Source: Candidatus Methanophagales archaeon
GTDB taxonomy: Archaea; Halobacteriota; Syntropharchaeia; Alkanophagales; Methanospirareceae
Length of the DNA stretch: 43,601 bases
Assembly (NCBI GenBank): GCA_029241965.1
Contig: JAPWVK010000167.1
Location: 1-43,601, forward strand
Reading direction: 5' to 3'
Shown: positions 41,713-43,601 of the stretch, one piece after another
Numbering within the stretch: the stretch's first letter is position 1
Layout: each line of letters begins with the position of its first letter
Translations under genes and position numbers: made by a program
The notes under the pieces: generated by a model
Database searches by the model: none
Told to the model about the DNA's origin: nothing
The model's input: only the letters and a program-made list of their open reading frames with translations

Positions 41713-42854
41713 TATCGTGGAATATCGTGGAATATCGTAGCTCTTGATTTAGAACGGAACACCACGAAGATAATAGCGAAAAGCACGAGCACTGCACCCA
41801 GATAGACTACAGAAATAGCTGCTGCCCTCAAAAATACAAAATCTTTGTTACTAAACGTGTCAATCACGATTAGGACAAATAAAACAAAGAGGTACGAGAA
41901 AGAACTGAAGAACAGAGGTTTTAATAGTCCCAAATCATTTAGTGAATGCTTATGCCCTTCGCTATGGTTTTGCTGCATCAAGCGTGCCACACGCTCGTCA
42001 GTTGCAGGGTGCGTACGGAAAAGAAACCAATAGGTAGGTAGCCGTATGTCCATAATCGTGACTGCGCCGTTGTGCAGGGGATCCATAATAAAGAGCGGTA
42101 CATGTGCAGGATTTACCGCAAACGAGTTCGAGCTTAAGCTTGTTTCTATCTTTTGTAGCGCACTTACCAGCTTATCAGGTTTACCATGTAGATGCACACT
42201 TTGCTCGTCCGCCTCGTATTCTCGCGATGGCGCTACTGCGAGTTGTATAATTGTTGCAGCCACAGGGGCAACCAGCGACGTAACAAAAAATTTGATTAAA
42301 TTGGGTGCCGGGTCGTCCTCTTGCCCGAAACCTGTGAATATTGAAGTCCAGAATGCGAACGGCACTAACGATGTAAGTATCCCGGCTACCGCAGCAACGC
42401 TGGTGCAGGTTGGCGTATCCTTCCTTTTTACGTGTATCAGTTCATGTGCCAGAACGGCTTTCTGCTCATCATTATCCAGCAGTTCTATCAATGCTGTCGT
42501 CACAATAATTGCAGCATGTTTGGCGTTTCTACCCACTGTAAATGCGTTTGGCATCGCGGAATCAGTGATAAAAACCTTTGGTACCGGGAGCTCCAGCTTT
42601 GTCGCAAGTTGGTGAACGGTTTCATAAAGTGGCGTATCCGTTACCTGTCGCGCATGATACCGCCGCAGCAATATTTTAGCACTGAAAAAATGGAAGAAAA
42701 GGGCTACAGGTAGGGCAAAAAACAACAATACAAAAGTGATTAGCGTTAGCACTGGCAATACGTGCTCAAGTATACTGCTGAATGTCCAACCAGACACCGA
42801 CACCGGCAGTGCCAGCAAAATCCACTGCGGGATACGCTTCACATGCCTTTTCAT
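41712..42854 (-). CDS. htpX: M48 family membrane metalloprotease, HtpX-like
   Basis: The 380-residue protein has two N-terminal transmembrane helices (about 10-60), the zinc site AHELIHVKRKD (H137, E138, H141) and the third ligand in SREYEADEQSV (about E212), with two more helices in between and further hydrophobic segments near the C-terminus. HtpX degrades misfolded membrane proteins, acting from the cytoplasmic side. The last residues (ATIFHDIPR) are encoded by two tandem copies of CGTGGAATAT that belong to the adjoining dispersed repeat. A TATA box at 42880-42891 lies about 30 bp upstream of the ATG. Confidence 0.9.
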   Translation of the reverse strand: MKRHVKRIPQWILLALPVSVSGWTFSSILEHVLPVLTLITFVLLFFALPVALFFHFFSAKILLRRYHARQVTDTPLYETVHQLATKLELPVPKVFITDSAMPNAFTVGRNAKHAAIIVTTALIELLDNDEQKAVLAHELIHVKRKDTPTCTSVAAVAGILTSLVPFAFWTSIFTGFGQEDDPAPNLIKFFVTSLVAPVAATIIQLAVAPSREYEADEQSVHLHGKPDKLVSALQKIETSLSSNSFAVNPAHVPLFIMDPLHNGAVTIMDIRLPTYWFLFRTHPATDERVARLMQQNHSEGHKHSLNDLGLLKPLFFSSFSYLFVLFVLIVIDTFSNKDFVFLRAAAISVVYLGAVLVLFAIIFVVFRSKSRATIFHDIPR

Positions 42855-42879
42855 TTTGCTATTACACAGATAATGTTGT

Positions 42880-42891
42880 ATCGTTTATAAA
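42880..42891 (-). promoter_or_regulatory. TATA-box promoter of htpX
   Basis: CTTTTATAAACG on the minus strand is placed for a leaderless htpX transcript. Bases 42892-43025 show no gene. Confidence 0.55.
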
Positions 42892-43025
42892 AGATGTTAT
42901 GACGATAGAATTGTCTCACTCCAGACATTTACAATGTATTTTTATGCTACAGCATCTGTAATTGCATAATACAATTGGATTTCGATGGATATCAAAGAGA
43001 GAAGGGAAAACGACTTCATAACAAA

Positions 43026-43220
43026 CTACTCCAGCTCTTCCACACCCACGGATATATTTTCCTGCAATGTTAAGTCGTCTTCATCTGTCGGTTCACCATT
43101 CCCGTTCAGGTCGTATGTCACGTCAGATGTTCCTGCCTCGGTTGCATCTGCAATTCCGGTTTCGTTATGGGAATAGGTGATGGTGCCGGAGAGGGAGCTA
43201 TTTTGGGATGTTATCATCAT
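43026..43220 (-). pseudogene. Fragment of a dockerin-like surface protein
   Basis: A 64-codon frame contains SLSGTITYSHNETGIADATE and then DVTYDLNGNGEPTDEDDLTL, a calcium-loop-like DxNGNGxPTDEDDL pattern as in dockerin or EF-hand repeats at the end of archaeal surface proteins. There is no signal peptide, so it is probably the 3' stub of a larger secreted-protein gene. Expression is doubtful. Confidence 0.4.
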
Positions 43221-43277
43221 TGTCTTCGTTGTCTGATTTACCTACGTGGTATTACTTAAATACTGAGAGATGGGTAT

Positions 43278-43424
43278 TTATATACTCAATTCACTCACCT
43301 TTAAAACCTTCAATCCTTCTATCTCTCCAAAATGACCGTCGTCAGATACTAAAACTCTATCTAAGAGGCTCTTCGCTATTTCATGTGGGTAAATGTAGTT
43401 AAGTGGCTGCCAAATAATCCGAAA
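43278..43424 (-). pseudogene. C-terminal remnant of a VapC (PIN-domain) toxin
   Basis: The frame reads YIYPHEIAKSLLDRVLVSDD, then GHFGEIEGLKVLKVSELSI and TAA (43278-43280). VLVSDDxHFxxIEGLKVLKV is the typical end of archaeal VapC PIN-domain RNases, including the last acidic metal-binding residues. The first about 80 residues are missing and a TGA (43425-43427) closes the frame upstream. The remaining bases to 43601 show nothing clear. Confidence 0.55.
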
Positions 43425-43601
43425 TCAGAAGAAAAAGGAGGTTAGATATTGCTTTAAATCTAAAAAGAAGGATTGAAAATGTTGGTAAGGTGATTGTGTG
43501 ACCGCTTCTTAGGCGGTTAAACTTGACATAAACGAAGGACATTATTGATTTCGTCTTTGCAAAGATGTCTATAAACTCTATACCAACTGCCATGATGTTC
43601 A

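Noticed and set aside
43399-43593. 64-codon minus-strand frame at the right edge
   Set aside because: No ribosome site, unusual hydrophobic composition and overlap with the VapC remnant; probably chance.

Overview
The window looks like a chromosomal segment of an anaerobic, methane-cycling archaeon of the Halobacteriota, possibly ANME-1 (Methanophagales) or a close relative. Archaeal markers are a geranylgeranyl reductase (ether lipids), Dph2 (diphthamide), an archaeosortase, TATA-box promoters often about 25-30 nt from an ATG (leaderless style), and GGAGGTGA-type ribosome sites. A probable coenzyme F430 synthase (CfbE) points to methyl-coenzyme M reductase metabolism. The exact lineage is inference. 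No rRNA, tRNA or CRISPR array was seen.

Layout. 1-2.0 kb: an AT-rich HEPN-domain gene, then a stub of an IlvD-family dehydratase. 2.0-3.2 kb: geranylgeranyl reductase. 3.3-23.4 kb: seven secreted-protein genes on the + strand (630, 678, 292, 1027, 333, 667 and 2637 aa) assembled from a small set of reused modules: PQQ-type propellers, NosD-type beta-helices, CARDB domains, transcobalamin-like C-terminal domains (PF14478, formerly DUF4430), an alpha/alpha toroid and several local modules. A dead VapB antitoxin gene lies inside this cluster. 23.4-26.1 kb: the 2637-aa membrane-anchored protein overlaps by 4 bp a MotA/TolQ/ExbB channel gene, followed by DUF2149 (ExbD-like), a 57-aa protein and a BtuF-like corrinoid/iron-chelate binding protein with a sortase-type tail. 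26.1-27.5 kb: an internally deleted GxxExxY gene, a frameshifted radical SAM gene and an exbB-like remnant. 27.5-31.9 kb: CfbE, an Lrp/AsnC regulator, an MFS transporter, a membrane-protein gene interrupted by TGA, and an XTP/ITPase. 32.1-35.8 kb: a two-gene restriction-modification system. 36-43.6 kb: mostly housekeeping genes (radical SAM-HhH protein, MoaA, Dph2, archaeosortase, HtpX), then remnants of a surface protein and of VapC.

How it may work together. The most interesting unit is 8.5-26.1 kb. Intrinsic factor and transcobalamin combine an alpha/alpha barrel with a beta domain; both kinds of domain occur here on secreted proteins, next to an ExbB/ExbD-like pair and a BtuF-like binding protein. 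My hypothesis is a proton-motive-force-coupled surface system for capturing corrinoids or other tetrapyrroles. The sequence shows the domains and gene overlaps; the ligand and the energy coupling are inference.

A second theme is gene expression. Four of the secreted-protein genes are preceded by short leader ORFs with their own ribosome sites, in two conserved families, whose stop codons fall in the start codon or ribosome site of the next gene. Several genes are decayed (VapB, VapC, GxxExxY, IlvD, ExbB fragment), and a hairpin-rich dispersed repeat family lies between genes.
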